Source: an uncultured Collinsella sp.
GTDB lineage: Bacteria; Actinomycetota; Coriobacteriia; Coriobacteriales; Coriobacteriaceae
Reading direction: 5' to 3'
Length of the DNA: 64,000 nucleotides
NCBI GenBank assembly: GCA_900541145.1
Contig: UQIH01000001.1
Coordinates: 221,636 to 285,635 of the forward strand
In this document: piece by piece, positions 43,565 through 52,709 of the stretch
Layout: each line of letters opens with the position of its first letter
Position numbering within the stretch: position 1 is the first letter of the stretch
Made by a program: the position numbers and the translations under genes
Notes under the pieces: generated by a model
The model's input: the letters and a program-made list of their open reading frames with translations, nothing else
Database searches by the model: none
Told to the model about the DNA's origin: nothing

Positions 43565-43627
43565 TCGGGGAGCCACCAATGCCATGGCAACGGTAGCGGG
43601 CGCGGCCAGAACGAACAAATTGGCATG

Positions 43628-43669
43628 AAAAGAGGGCGGCATAGACCTTTTGGCCATGTCGCCCTCTTT
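43628..43669 (-). terminator. Terminator of uppP
   Basis: AAAGAGGGCG..CATGGCC pairs imperfectly with GGTCTATG..CGCCCTCTTT, followed on the minus strand by TTTCAT. Confidence 0.8.
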
Positions 43670-43713
43670 GAATGACAAGTTGTCGTTCTGGCCGCCGCGC
43701 AGCATCAACCAAG

Positions 43714-44688
43714 TTACAGGCCGAGCATAGGCTCCAGGACGAAGAAGTACGCGAGCACCACGATGCCCAGAATGATGCGGTAGACGCCGAAGCACTTGAA
43801 GTCATGACGGCGGACGAAACCCATAAGCCACTTGATGGCGATAAGCGAAACCACAAAGGCCACGATGCAGCCCACGCCCAGGATGGCGATCTCGTTGGTG
43901 CCGAAGGTGCCACCCTTAACGAAGTACTTGACCAGCTTGAGCGCACTTGCGCCAAACATAACGGGAATAGCCAGGAAGAACGTGAACTTAGACGCCACCG
44001 AGCGCGTGCAGCCCAGCAGCAGGCCGCCGATGATGGTAGAGCCGGAACGCGATGTGCCAGGAATCAGCGAGAGCACCTGGAAGCAACCAATACCCAGCGC
44101 GGTCTTCCAGCTCAGGTCCTCGAGCGTAGTGATGGAGCCAAAGTCCAGGTTATCGTCATCGTCTGCAGCGGCAGTCGCAGCGGGCGCGGCAAAATGCGCA
44201 CCAGCGGGTCGTCCGCCCGCCACCACGGCACGCGCGCCAAACGAACCGGCAAGAGCGGCCTGGTCGCGCTTGTTCGCGCGCCAGTTTTCGATCACGATAA
44301 ACAGCACGCCGTACACAATGAGCGCCAGCGCCACGACGGGAGCATTATAGAAATGCTCCTCCATCCAGTCGTTAAGCGGCAGACCGATCGCCGCGGCGGG
44401 AATGCAGCCGAGCACAATCTTGCCCCACAGCACCCAGGTGTCGCGACGGCCCTCCTTGCCCTTGCTGGGAGAAAACGGGTTGAGGTCGTAGAAGAACAGG
44501 ACGCAGACGGCCAAAATGGCGCCAAGCTGAATCACGACCAGGAACATATTCCAGAACGTCTCGCTCACGTTCATCTTGACGAACTCGTCCACCAAGATCA
44601 TGTGACCGGTCGACGAAACAGGCAGCCATTCGGTGATGCCCTCGACCAGGCCCATGAAGGCAGATTTTAGAAGCTCGATGATATCCAA
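43714..44688 (-). CDS. uppP: Undecaprenyl-diphosphatase
   Basis: A 324-residue BacA/UppP membrane phosphatase that recycles the cell-wall lipid carrier. GLVEGITEWLPVSSTGH (about 14-30) and SLIPGTSRSGSTIIGG are the two active-site motifs. A cytoplasmic insert of about 40 Ala/Gly/Asp-rich residues splits them. I chose the TTG at 44688, which follows GAGGGGG and gives a standard N-terminus; an in-frame GTG at 44709 is the alternative. Confidence 0.92.
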   Translation of the reverse strand: MDIIELLKSAFMGLVEGITEWLPVSSTGHMILVDEFVKMNVSETFWNMFLVVIQLGAILAVCVLFFYDLNPFSPSKGKEGRRDTWVLWGKIVLGCIPAAAIGLPLNDWMEEHFYNAPVVALALIVYGVLFIVIENWRANKRDQAALAGSFGARAVVAGGRPAGAHFAAPAATAAADDDDNLDFGSITTLEDLSWKTALGIGCFQVLSLIPGTSRSGSTIIGGLLLGCTRSVASKFTFFLAIPVMFGASALKLVKYFVKGGTFGTNEIAILGVGCIVAFVVSLIAIKWLMGFVRRHDFKCFGVYRIILGIVVLAYFFVLEPMLGL

Positions 44689-44937
44689 AGGGACCCCCTC
44701 GTTAGACACCCGCCGATAGTTGTTCTGCGGACGGTTGCGGGCGATGTCCCATTATCAACCGTTGGAGGCGCGCCCGCGCCTACCCTTACCAAAAAACTCG
44801 CCCGTTCACAGAATTGCGAGCGGTCAAACCCAAATCCTTGGGTATAACTGCAACAAGATAAAGTGTCCGGCGGCCACGCATCCGCGTCCGCCCGATGCAC
44901 GAGCCCCACGCCCGTGCGATAGACCAAGGAGGAAACC

Positions 44938-45375
44938 ATGAACGAGGGCTACACCAAGGTATTTGTTTCACTCGACGGTACTGAGCAGCAGGATTTTGTG
45001 CTCGCACGCGCCATCAAGGTCGCCGCGAACAACGGCGCCAAGCTGATTATCGGCCACGTTATCGATTCCACGGCACTCGAGAGTGCTGGCTCCTATCCGG
45101 TCGATCTGGTCAACGGCCTAGAGGAGGCATTTAAGAACTCCATCGCCAAGCAGCTCGAAGAGGCCAAGGCCAATCCCGACATTCCCGAGGTCGAGGTCAT
45201 GATTCGCGCCGGCCGTATTCGCGAGACGCTCAAGGACGAGATGCTCGACGTGGTCAAGCCCGACCTGGTGCTCTGCGGCGCTCGCGGTCTGTCCTCGATC
45301 AAGTATGCGCTCCTGGGCTCGATTTCGACGTTCCTGCTGCGCAACACCGACTGCGACATCTTGGTCGTAAAGTAG
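44938..45375 (+). CDS. Universal stress protein (UspA family)
   Basis: A 145-residue single Usp domain. VFVSLDGTEQQDFVL opens it, and GARGLSSIKYALLGSIS is the ATP-binding G-2X-G-9X-G-S signature. CAAGGAGG precedes the ATG, and TATAAC at 44843-44848 is a candidate -10. Its target is unknown. Confidence 0.93.
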   Translation: MNEGYTKVFVSLDGTEQQDFVLARAIKVAANNGAKLIIGHVIDSTALESAGSYPVDLVNGLEEAFKNSIAKQLEEAKANPDIPEVEVMIRAGRIRETLKDEMLDVVKPDLVLCGARGLSSIKYALLGSISTFLLRNTDCDILVVK

Positions 45376-45388
45376 CGTTGCTCCCACC

Positions 45389-45481
45389 GGCCGCGGGGCC
45401 TGCGGGGTTTCCACAGGCACGTCCTCGCCGCTTCGCGGCTGCGGGATGTGCCCTTAGGAAACCCCTCCCGGCCTCGCGGCC
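45389..45481. other. Nested 93-base hairpin after the stress-protein gene
   Basis: Three nested arm pairs share one axis: GGCCGCGGGGCC with GGCCTCGCGGCC (one mismatch), GGGGTTTCC with GGAAACCCC, and GGCAC with GTGCC, closed by GCCGC-TTC-GCGGC. No gene lies here, and a normal terminator follows at 45523. Confidence 0.75.
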
Positions 45482-45522
45482 TTCGCAGCCTTACTTCAGC
45501 GAGTTGTCTGATAGAAAAATGG

Positions 45523-45556
45523 CGTGCCGCCCCGTTTGGGGCGGCACGTTTTGTTT
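45523..45556. terminator. Bidirectional terminator between usp and hipA
   Basis: CGTGCCGCCCC-GTTT-GGGGCGGCACG is followed by TTTTGTTT on the plus strand; the minus strand has TTTTTC a few bases past the stem. Confidence 0.88.
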
Positions 45557-45573
45557 GGGATGGCACGTTTTTA

Positions 45574-46866
45574 CTATAAGGCGATCCTGCTTAGACGAGC
45601 TTGCACTTCTGGAATGATCTTCTCGAACATTACCTCCGCTTCGGGAAAACCCTCTTCTTTGAGACCGCGCGCGGCGTCTCTTAGCGCGTCTGGAACCTCA
45701 TTGCAGGTATCAGCAATCATTCCGGCGACAATTCCCCCGGGCAAACCCGCCCCAATCATTTGGCTCATCACCGACCCGCGCGTTACTTCGTCAATCTTGC
45801 GGCTCCCACCAAACGAGACGCCCATCTCACGAACGAGACTGGGGTAAACCGTTGTGCACAGCACGTCATAGAGCGGCGCCAACCTCACCTGCTTCCAACT
45901 TTCGTCCCATACGAGCGACCAGTTCTTTAGATGGTTATCACAGTTACCTACGGCATAGTCGAACAGCTGGTTATAGCCGACAAGGAACCTGTCCTCCATT
46001 TGATTCGTCGACGCCCTTCGCACCGCATCGACGATAAGCCCCAGGTAATTGACGCCCGTCGGCTCATATTTAAGCTCACGCGAGACGCCCTTGGCCTGAC
46101 AAACATCTTCCTGATGCAAACGGTATGGAATTGGCAATCCGTCAACCGAGCGTCCGGCATCAGACGTTACTCGGTCAAATCGCTTCACGGCGATAATTGG
46201 CTCGGCATCCTCAACTCGGATAAGAAAACACTCTTCGGCCGATAGGTCCATCAGAGAGGCGGCTCTCACGCACATCGCTTCGCACACTGTCTCGCCCGGG
46301 AACGTTTTCGACCCCGCCTTGAGAATGTGCGTGGATGGAGCCGCTCCATGAGGCAGGTACCATCCACCACATGGGTCATCGCCCGTATGGTAGAGACCGA
46401 TCTTCGCCTGAGCACCTGCAAGGGAGATTCGACTCTCTAGCGCTAAATCAAAAGCAACCTCCGCCGGTGCGTATGCCAGCCCGCTTAGCTGTTCCGCACC
46501 TATCTCTTCATAGTCCATTTCGAGGCTGTCGCCCGAAGGCTCTCGCGTCAGAACCAGGGCGCCGACGGGTTCATCGCGGACCAAATCGAGTACCTTGAAG
46601 TAATCTCCGCGTTCCGCTCGCGCCCTTTTCTCAAGGTCCCTGTTGAGCTGCCCCTCCGGAATGATGCCGGAGAAAAAGGAACCCGTTGCATCCGGACTAA
46701 ATGTCTCGGCCGTCAACGGCAGCGAGATCGAAATCGGCGCCGCATCACCGCTCTCGAGATATTTGGGGCTATAGGTGAATATCGGAAACCCCGCATTTTC
46801 CTCCAATATGCCGACCGGCTGGTAAGACCCATTAAACTCACGGTGAACGAACAGCGTGCCATCCAT
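45574..46866 (-). CDS. hipA: HipA-family kinase toxin
   Basis: A 430-residue HipA-like Ser/Thr kinase. The N-terminal subdomain has ETFSPDATGSFFSGIIPEG. The kinase part has SRISLAGAQAKIGL, the ATP-loop STHILKAGS, HQEDVCQAKG, the catalytic NCDNHLKNWSL and the metal-binding LAPLYDVL. HipA phosphorylates aminoacyl-tRNA synthetases and slows growth. Its ATG overlaps the antitoxin stop by one base, so the two are coupled. Confidence 0.93.
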   Translation of the reverse strand: MDGTLFVHREFNGSYQPVGILEENAGFPIFTYSPKYLESGDAAPISISLPLTAETFSPDATGSFFSGIIPEGQLNRDLEKRARAERGDYFKVLDLVRDEPVGALVLTREPSGDSLEMDYEEIGAEQLSGLAYAPAEVAFDLALESRISLAGAQAKIGLYHTGDDPCGGWYLPHGAAPSTHILKAGSKTFPGETVCEAMCVRAASLMDLSAEECFLIRVEDAEPIIAVKRFDRVTSDAGRSVDGLPIPYRLHQEDVCQAKGVSRELKYEPTGVNYLGLIVDAVRRASTNQMEDRFLVGYNQLFDYAVGNCDNHLKNWSLVWDESWKQVRLAPLYDVLCTTVYPSLVREMGVSFGGSRKIDEVTRGSVMSQMIGAGLPGGIVAGMIADTCNEVPDALRDAARGLKEEGFPEAEVMFEKIIPEVQARLSRIAL

Positions 46867-47156
46867 TACTTCCCCCTCACCTTCAGAATAAAATCAATAT
46901 CCACGATGGAGGCGTAATCGAAAATGACACCAATTTCGACCGTTGTCCGCCCCCGTTCGATATCACCAATCACACGAAGGCTGCGACCCGTCATAGTCGC
47001 GACGTCACGTTGAGTCAAGCCGAGCTCACGCCTTCTGAGCCTAAGGGCCTTCCCTATCTCAGAGGGATCGAAAACCGTGCGCTCCGAGAAAGCGGCTTCC
47101 GACGGTTTGAGCTTGACGCGCCCATCCAGCTTTTTAATCGTTGTCACCGTTCTCAT
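46866..47156 (-). CDS. hipB: HipB-like antitoxin, helix-turn-helix
   Basis: A 96-residue Xre-type protein. IGKALRLRRRELGLTQRDVATMTGRS is the helix-turn-helix, then VIGDIERGRTTVEI. The preferred ATG at 47156 follows AGAGG; the longer in-frame start falls inside the operators. HipB neutralises HipA and represses the operon. Three matching palindromes lie upstream. Confidence 0.9.
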   Translation of the reverse strand: MRTVTTIKKLDGRVKLKPSEAAFSERTVFDPSEIGKALRLRRRELGLTQRDVATMTGRSLRVIGDIERGRTTVEIGVIFDYASIVDIDFILKVRGK

Positions 47157-47167
47157 AACGCCTCTAG

Positions 47168-47269
47168 CTATATTCCTGCCCGTGAACATAGTATAAAACT
47201 GTAGCACTATGTTCATGTACGGGAATATAGTGTTGACTACATTAGCAATGTTCCCGTTCGGGAATATAG
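47168..47269 (-). promoter_or_regulatory. hipBA promoter with three evenly spaced operators
   Basis: Three 24-bp inverted repeats of form CTATnTTC-N10-GAAnATAG lie at 47168-47191, 47207-47230 and 47246-47269 (the last with CAAT in place of CTAT). Their starts are exactly 39 bases apart. A minus-strand TATACT box (47190-47195) overlaps the first. The arrangement fits autorepression by HipB. Confidence 0.82.
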
Positions 47270-47333
47270 CTGCCGAAAAGCCTGATTTCTTCTTAAATGG
47301 GAAGATCCTGAACGTCTACGCTATACGGGCTGA

Positions 47334-48377
47334 CTACTCAAAGTATTGGAACTTGTTGGTTGAGAAGGCAAACGTGACAACAAAGCCTTCGCCGGAATCG
47401 GATGCCGCGGTGACGTCGATGCCCATCCTGGAGCACAGGCGTGCCACCAGATAGAGGCCGATGCCCGTTGCGCGCTTGGTGGTGCGGCCGTTGTCGCCGG
47501 TAAAGCCCTTCTCGAACACGCGTGGCAGGTCTGCCGCACTCACGCCGCAGCCGTTATCGGCAACAGTGAGCTCAATGCGCTCACTCGCCAGACTCTCGTC
47601 CAGCAACGCGCCCGAAAACACGATCTTCGCGCCGTCCTCGCACGCGTATTTAATGCTGTTCTGGATGAGCTGCCCCAAGATAAACTCGAGCCACTTCTCG
47701 TCGGTAAAGACCTCAAAGTCGAGGTTCTCGCACACCGGGGCCACGTGCGCCGCGATGAGCTCGCGCGCGTTGGCTTTAATCGCGCCCGTCACCAAGGTCT
47801 TGAGATCCCAGCGGCGAATCAGGTAGTCCCGCTCCACGACTTCCGAGCGCGCGTAGTACAGTGCCTGGTCGATATAGCGCTCCACGCGAGCCAGCTCACG
47901 GCCCAGGTCATCCACGCGCGACAGGTCGTCTTCGCTGCCGTCCAGGTTTTCCAAAATCAGGTGGGCCGCCGCCAGGGGCAGCTTGGCCTCGTGGACCCAG
48001 CTCTCGATATAGTCGCGATAGTCATCGGTCTGACGCCGGCCTTCGGCAACCTCGTCGCAAGCAGCTTTGCCCACGCGACGCAAGACCTCGTACTCGAGCT
48101 CGCCCTCGGCATAGGTCGGGCATTGCACCATCTCCTGCACCCATGCGGGACTCTCGAGCTCCTCGGCCGCACGCTCCAGCTGACGCAGAAAACGGCGACG
48201 GCGCGCGTACTCGACCACGATGCCGAGCATACCAAAGATAAAGGACACGCCGACCGCCACGACCACAATAGATGTCGAAGCACCGGCGACCGTCAGCACA
48301 AAGCAGCTCAGCAGCACGCCGCACGTCCACACGGCGACGGGAAGCAGCGCATCTTTAAAGAACTTGCCAAACGACAT
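47334..48377 (-). CDS. Sensor histidine kinase, BceS-like
   Basis: A 347-residue intramembrane-sensing kinase: two TM helices in the first 60 residues with almost no loop between them, a HisKA-like motif YIESWVHEAKLPLAAA (His about residue 130), and a HATPase with NSIKYA, VADNGCGV and ATGIGLYLV. Such kinases respond to cell-wall antibiotics, usually with a BceAB transporter, which is not adjacent here. It lies 9 bases behind its response regulator. Confidence 0.9.
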   Translation of the reverse strand: MSFGKFFKDALLPVAVWTCGVLLSCFVLTVAGASTSIVVVAVGVSFIFGMLGIVVEYARRRRFLRQLERAAEELESPAWVQEMVQCPTYAEGELEYEVLRRVGKAACDEVAEGRRQTDDYRDYIESWVHEAKLPLAAAHLILENLDGSEDDLSRVDDLGRELARVERYIDQALYYARSEVVERDYLIRRWDLKTLVTGAIKANARELIAAHVAPVCENLDFEVFTDEKWLEFILGQLIQNSIKYACEDGAKIVFSGALLDESLASERIELTVADNGCGVSAADLPRVFEKGFTGDNGRTTKRATGIGLYLVARLCSRMGIDVTAASDSGEGFVVTFAFSTNKFQYFE

Positions 48378-48386
48378 AGCCGGCCC

Positions 48387-49058
48387 CTAGACCGAATAGC
48401 CTTGGCCGCGATGCGTCGTCAAATACCCCTTGATGCCGATTTTTTCGAGCGTGGTACGCAGGCGGTTGATGTTGACGGTGAGCGTATTGTCGTCCACGAA
48501 GGCATCGGAGTCCCACAGGTCCTGCATGATGGCCGAGCGCGAGACGATCTTGCCCGCGCGGCTCAGAAGCAACGAGAGGATACGCAGCTCGTTTTTGGTG
48601 AGCTCGGTGCTGGTGCCCGTTTGCGTGTTGGTGACCATGGAGCGTGCGAGGTCGAGCTCCAGTCCCTTGTGGACGAGCGTGCTGCGCTCGCCCGCCGCCG
48701 CGGTGCGACGCAGTAGTGCGTTGATGCGCGCCACGAGCACACGGGCGCTGTAGGGCTTGGGAACAAAGTCGTCCGCGCCGAGCGTCATGGCCATGACCTC
48801 GTCAATCTCGGTCGTGCGCGACGTGAGGACGATGATGGGAACCTCGGATTCGCGGCGAACCTCATGGCAGATGTGCTGGCCGTCTTTGACAGGGAGTGTG
48901 AGGTCGAGCAGCACCAGGTCGGGAGCGGCGGCGAGAATATCGCGCGAGACGTGCTCGAACGATCCGCAGGCCTCAACCCCAAAACCGGCACGGGCGAGGA
49001 TGTCGGCGAGCTCGCGACGGATGGGCTCGTCGTCCTCAACGATATAGATCAGCGGCAT
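48387..49058 (-). CDS. OmpR/BceR-type response regulator
   Basis: A 223-residue regulator: receiver domain (DDEP acidic pair, LLDLTLPVKDGQH phospho-Asp about residue 51, KPY) and a winged-helix DNA-binding domain (ENELRILSLLL-like, then DDNTLTVNINRLRTTLEK). It pairs with the kinase downstream. Target genes are not evident. Confidence 0.93.
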   Translation of the reverse strand: MPLIYIVEDDEPIRRELADILARAGFGVEACGSFEHVSRDILAAAPDLVLLDLTLPVKDGQHICHEVRRESEVPIIVLTSRTTEIDEVMAMTLGADDFVPKPYSARVLVARINALLRRTAAAGERSTLVHKGLELDLARSMVTNTQTGTSTELTKNELRILSLLLSRAGKIVSRSAIMQDLWDSDAFVDDNTLTVNINRLRTTLEKIGIKGYLTTHRGQGYSV

Positions 49059-49231
49059 GGGTTCCGCTCCCCTCTTGGTTGTCTTGCCCCATTATGACCG
49101 CGGATCCGCAGATACGCGCCTCACGCGGCACCAAAGTGACAGAACTGTTCGCGAGTGGCAGAGGCTTGCCTCTCGCTCGCGACGAGCACGGGAATTAAAT
49201 GAGTTTTTAATCCCCGTCCCAGAAACATCAT

Positions 49232-49963
49232 TTAGCGGCGGGCACGGAGCTTTTCGTAGCCTTCGGCGAAGAAGGCAACCGTGGCGGCGTCGGAGTCGGC
49301 GGCGTCGGAGTCGGCGGCGGCAACCACACCGTGCTCGTCGCTCACCAGAAACAGCGCACCCTTGAGCTGCGCGGGAATGTCTACGCGCGTGACCGGGATG
49401 CCCTTGGTCTGGGCCAGCTGCTCGATGAGCGTCGCCGTGCCGCACAGGCACTCGTCCGCCGGCGCCACAAAGGCCAGCTCGCCGTTATCGACGGCGGCGA
49501 GCAGCTCGGGCGCCACGCCGGTTTCGTCGGCCTCGGAGCGGGCCTCGGCGGAGCGGGCACGTAGCGCCTTGGCCGACGTATCGGTTAGCGGCTCGTACTC
49601 CCCCACCGTCATGGCGGCGTTGCCGTTGACGTCGATCACCAGCATGAGCACGCCGTCGCGTGCGGTGTAATCGCCCTCGGCAAGCGACCACTCAACGTGC
49701 TGCTTGGCCCAGCTGAGCATGTTATGGGTAAGCGGCTCGCCCTGCACCAAGCGCTCGGACAGTGCGCGAATGTGGCGGTTGAGCATGGGCACCTTTTTAT
49801 TGGACATGCGCCAACGGCAGACAAGCGCGGGCTTGTCGAGCGTAAACTTCTCGACCGCCTCCTGATTGGCGCAAAAGTCCTCGTACGCACGCTGATCCTC
49901 GGCATTGCCAAACAGCTCGGCATCATCAATCTGGGGCATGGTCATACCTTTCGTGTTAGTCAT
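49232..49963 (-). CDS. Conserved hypothetical protein
   Basis: A soluble acidic protein of 243 residues that I cannot place. Visible are a WRMSNKKVPMLNRHIRAL stretch, GVLMLVIDVNGNAAMTVGEYE, and a C-terminal half with SDAADSDAATVAFFAEGY. Codon use is like its neighbours. The ATG at 49963 follows GAGG; another at 49939 follows AAAGG. It lies between the two-component genes and purH with its own upstream terminator. Confidence 0.75.
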   Translation of the reverse strand: MTNTKGMTMPQIDDAELFGNAEDQRAYEDFCANQEAVEKFTLDKPALVCRWRMSNKKVPMLNRHIRALSERLVQGEPLTHNMLSWAKQHVEWSLAEGDYTARDGVLMLVIDVNGNAAMTVGEYEPLTDTSAKALRARSAEARSEADETGVAPELLAAVDNGELAFVAPADECLCGTATLIEQLAQTKGIPVTRVDIPAQLKGALFLVSDEHGVVAAADSDAADSDAATVAFFAEGYEKLRARR

Positions 49964-49978
49964 TCCGTCCTCTTATAC

Positions 49979-50015
49979 CAAAAAGACGGCCCTCCAAACG
50001 GAGCAGCCGTCTTTT
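49979..50015 (-). terminator. Terminator of purH
   Basis: AAAAGACGGC pairs with GCCGTCTTTT with an inner GGAGG/CCTCC-type pairing; T tracts follow on both strands. It lies just past the purH stop. Confidence 0.85.
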
Positions 50016-50044
50016 GCGGAGATTATTTTGTCCCAAGGCGGAAC

Positions 50045-51652
50045 TTAGTGGCGGAAGTGGCGGGCGCCGGTAAAGACCATAGCAATATTGTGCTCGTTGC
50101 AGGCCTGGATGCTTTCGTCGTCGCGCTTGGAGCCGCCGGGCTGGATGATGCAGGTCACGCCGTGTGCAGCAAGCACGTCGACGTTGTCGCGGAACGGGAA
50201 GAACGCGTCGCTTGCACAGGCAAAGCCGCCCTTCTCCACGCCCTCGCGCTCGCAGAAGTCCTCGGCGCGCTCGCAGGCAAGTAGCGCAGAGTCAACGCGG
50301 TTAGGCTGACCCGGGCCCATGCCAATGCCGGCCTTACCCTTGGAGACCAGGATGGCGTTGGACTTAACGCCCTTGCAGACCTTCCAGGCAAACTCGAGCT
50401 CGGCCATCTCGGCGTCGGTGGGCTTGCGGTCGGTGGGGAACGTAAAGGTCGCGGGATCCTCGGTCACGTGGTCGACCTCCTGCACCAGCATGCCGCCGTC
50501 GACGGAGCGCAGCTCCACCTGAGCGCCGTGGTCCACGCCGCCGGTCGCCAACACGCGCAGGTTGGGGCGCTTGGCCATGCGCTCGAGCGCCTCGGCGGTG
50601 TAGCTCGGGGCGATGATGACCTCGACGAACTGCTTGTTCTGATCGGCAAAGTGCTCAACCAGATCAAAGGGAACCTCGCGGTTGCAGGCGATGATGCCGC
50701 CGAAGGCGCTCTTGGGATCGCAGGCAAAAGCGCGGTCGTAGGCAGCCGTGATGTCCTCGGCAACGGCGGAACCGCAGGGGTTCTGGTGCTTGAGGATTAC
50801 GCAGGCCGGCTCGTCGAACTCGCGGACCAGGTTCCAGGCGGCGTCGGCATCCAGATAGTTGTTGTAGCTGAGCGGCTTGCCCTGGATCTGCTTGGAGCCC
50901 ACGAGCGGGAACTGCGAGCTCGCGGTGTTCTCGCAGCCCTCGGCAAAGCGATAGACTGTGGCTTTCTGCTGCGGGTTCTCGCCATAGCGCAGGTCGTCGA
51001 CCTTCTCCAGCGAAATCTCGAGCTTGGCAGAGGTGTCCGCCACGTCGCTTGCCTGGGCGGCGAGCCAGCGGGAGATGGCCGTGTCGTAGGCGGCGGTGGT
51101 CTGGTAGACCTTCACCTGCAGGCGACGACGGGTGGAAAGCGTGGTGCAGCCACCGGTCTCGTGCATCTCGGCCAGGACGGCATCATAGTCGGCCGGGTCG
51201 GAGATGACGGTAACGCTCGCGGCGTTCTTGGCAGCAGAGCGCAGCATGGAGGGGCCACCGATGTCGATGTGCTCGATAGCGTCCGCGAAGGTGACCTCGG
51301 GGTTGGCAACGGTCTTCTCGAACTCGTACAGGTTGACGACGACCAGGTCGATCAGCTTAATGCCGTGCTGAGCCGCCTCCTGCATGTGCTGCTCGGAATC
51401 GCGGCGGGCCAGCAGCGCGCCATGAACCTTGGGGTGCAGGGTCTTAACGCGGCCGTCCATCATCTCGGGATAGCCCGTGAACTCCTCGATGGGGGTTACG
51501 GGAATGCCCGCGTCCTCGATGGCACGAGCCGTGCCGCCCGTAGAGATGATCTCGACGCCAAAGTCGTCAACCAGCGTCCGTGCGAAATCGACGACGCCCG
51601 TCTTATCGGTAACCGAGATCAACGCGCGTGCGATCTTCACATCAGATCCCAT
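50045..51652 (-). CDS. purH: Bifunctional AICAR transformylase / IMP cyclohydrolase
   Basis: A 535-residue enzyme for the last two steps of IMP synthesis. An MGS-like cyclohydrolase domain (1-190, ALISVTDKTGVVDFA, LHPKVHGALLAR) is followed by the AICARFT domain with LRYGENPQQKA, LKHQNPCGSA and RPNLRVLATGG. ACAGGAGG precedes the ATG. It stands alone. Confidence 0.96.
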   Translation of the reverse strand: MGSDVKIARALISVTDKTGVVDFARTLVDDFGVEIISTGGTARAIEDAGIPVTPIEEFTGYPEMMDGRVKTLHPKVHGALLARRDSEQHMQEAAQHGIKLIDLVVVNLYEFEKTVANPEVTFADAIEHIDIGGPSMLRSAAKNAASVTVISDPADYDAVLAEMHETGGCTTLSTRRRLQVKVYQTTAAYDTAISRWLAAQASDVADTSAKLEISLEKVDDLRYGENPQQKATVYRFAEGCENTASSQFPLVGSKQIQGKPLSYNNYLDADAAWNLVREFDEPACVILKHQNPCGSAVAEDITAAYDRAFACDPKSAFGGIIACNREVPFDLVEHFADQNKQFVEVIIAPSYTAEALERMAKRPNLRVLATGGVDHGAQVELRSVDGGMLVQEVDHVTEDPATFTFPTDRKPTDAEMAELEFAWKVCKGVKSNAILVSKGKAGIGMGPGQPNRVDSALLACERAEDFCEREGVEKGGFACASDAFFPFRDNVDVLAAHGVTCIIQPGGSKRDDESIQACNEHNIAMVFTGARHFRH

Positions 51653-51929
51653 GCAGTCCTCCTGTCTGGTACGCCGCCGTGCTCTGTGAGTCGGTGATAC
51701 GTCGATCTGCAGCGCTCGCGCAGCGGCATTGAAAATACTGATTTAATGTAGCGCATCGAGCGCATCGATGCACCCCGCAACGGGCGCATGTGCAGAAAAA
51801 GTTTGCGAGCGGAGGGGATGGGCACAGCACCGGGCACGGTGAGTTCATGGAACACAGGGGCACCATAATTCGATGCCAATGGCGTGGTAGAACTGTGCTC
51901 GATATGCATCCGCAAAAGAAAGAGGCACC

Positions 51930-52571
51930 ATGGTCTCGCGGGTTCTCTACCGACCGTTTGATACCGAAGACTTCGACGCCATCGCGCTGATTCTGCAGCA
52001 GCTTTGGCATAATAATTCGGATAACGATGAGTACAACCGCCTTGAGGCCGCGTGCGACCTCGCCTATTGCCTTTCGTCATCGACGTTTTCGCAGGTTGCG
52101 GTGATTGACGGCGAGGCGCGCGGCATTGCACTTGCACGCGCAGGACAGAACTCCGGCGTCACTATCAACGAGCATTGGATGGATACCGAACGCGCACTGC
52201 TATCGCAGATGCGTGAGCTGGAGCCTGATGCCTGCGCCGAGTATCTCTCGTTTGTGCGCGCAACCATCCGAACCAACAACCGCCTGCTCGAGAGCAGCCC
52301 GTTGCCGCACGACAACGAGGTCACGCTGCTTGCCGTGGATCGCGATGTCCATGGCCTGGGCGTTGGCACGGTTCTGCTCGATGCCGCGGTCTCGCACCTG
52401 TCCTCGCTTGGAGCGACGAGAGCGCACCTGTACACCGACTCCAACTGCTCGTGGAAGTTCTACGAGATGCACGGCTTTAAGCGCACGGCCACGCACCGCG
52501 CCAACCGCGAAGAGCGCCGTCACGACATGCCGCGCGAAAGCTTCCTCTACGAACTCGATCTAACAGCCTAA
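51930..52571 (+). CDS. GNAT-family N-acetyltransferase
   Basis: A 213-residue acetyltransferase. VTLLAVDRDVHGLGVGTVLLDAA (about 132-155) is the acetyl-CoA-binding motif A (R/Q-x-x-G-x-G/A form), then FYEMHGFKRT in motif B. A GAAAGAGG ribosome site precedes the ATG. The acceptor substrate is unknown. A 277-base gap before it holds the divergent purH start region and no visible gene. Confidence 0.9.
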   Translation: MVSRVLYRPFDTEDFDAIALILQQLWHNNSDNDEYNRLEAACDLAYCLSSSTFSQVAVIDGEARGIALARAGQNSGVTINEHWMDTERALLSQMRELEPDACAEYLSFVRATIRTNNRLLESSPLPHDNEVTLLAVDRDVHGLGVGTVLLDAAVSHLSSLGATRAHLYTDSNCSWKFYEMHGFKRTATHRANREERRHDMPRESFLYELDLTA

Positions 52572-52585
52572 ACCCAGCAGCCATA

Positions 52586-52633
52586 CCTAGTCATTTAGGG
52601 ATGTTCCCAGTGATTAGTCGTTGGGGACAGCCT
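52586..52633. repeat. REPIN-like repeat (AGTCATT..GGGA family)
   Basis: CTAGTCATTTAGGGATGTTCC and TTAGTCGTTGGGGACAGCC are tandem, diverged copies. The same motif is at 54775-54820. Confidence 0.65.
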
Positions 52634-52649
52634 TCGTAGGTAGCGCATG

Positions 52650-52695
52650 AAAATGGGATGGATCCGTCGGCAGTCGCCGGAGAAGATCCATCCCA
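52650..52695 (-). terminator. Terminator of the DUF2207 gene
   Basis: TGGGATGGATC pairs with GATCCATCCCA with an inner CCGGCGACTGCCG pairing, followed on the minus strand by TTTTC. Confidence 0.82.
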
Positions 52696-52709
52696 AAAAT
52701 CAGAGCGCG

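Noticed and set aside
43517..43795. 92-codon minus-strand frame after uppP
   Set aside because: It runs through the uppP terminator and a perfect inverted repeat and overlaps uppP; no ribosome site.
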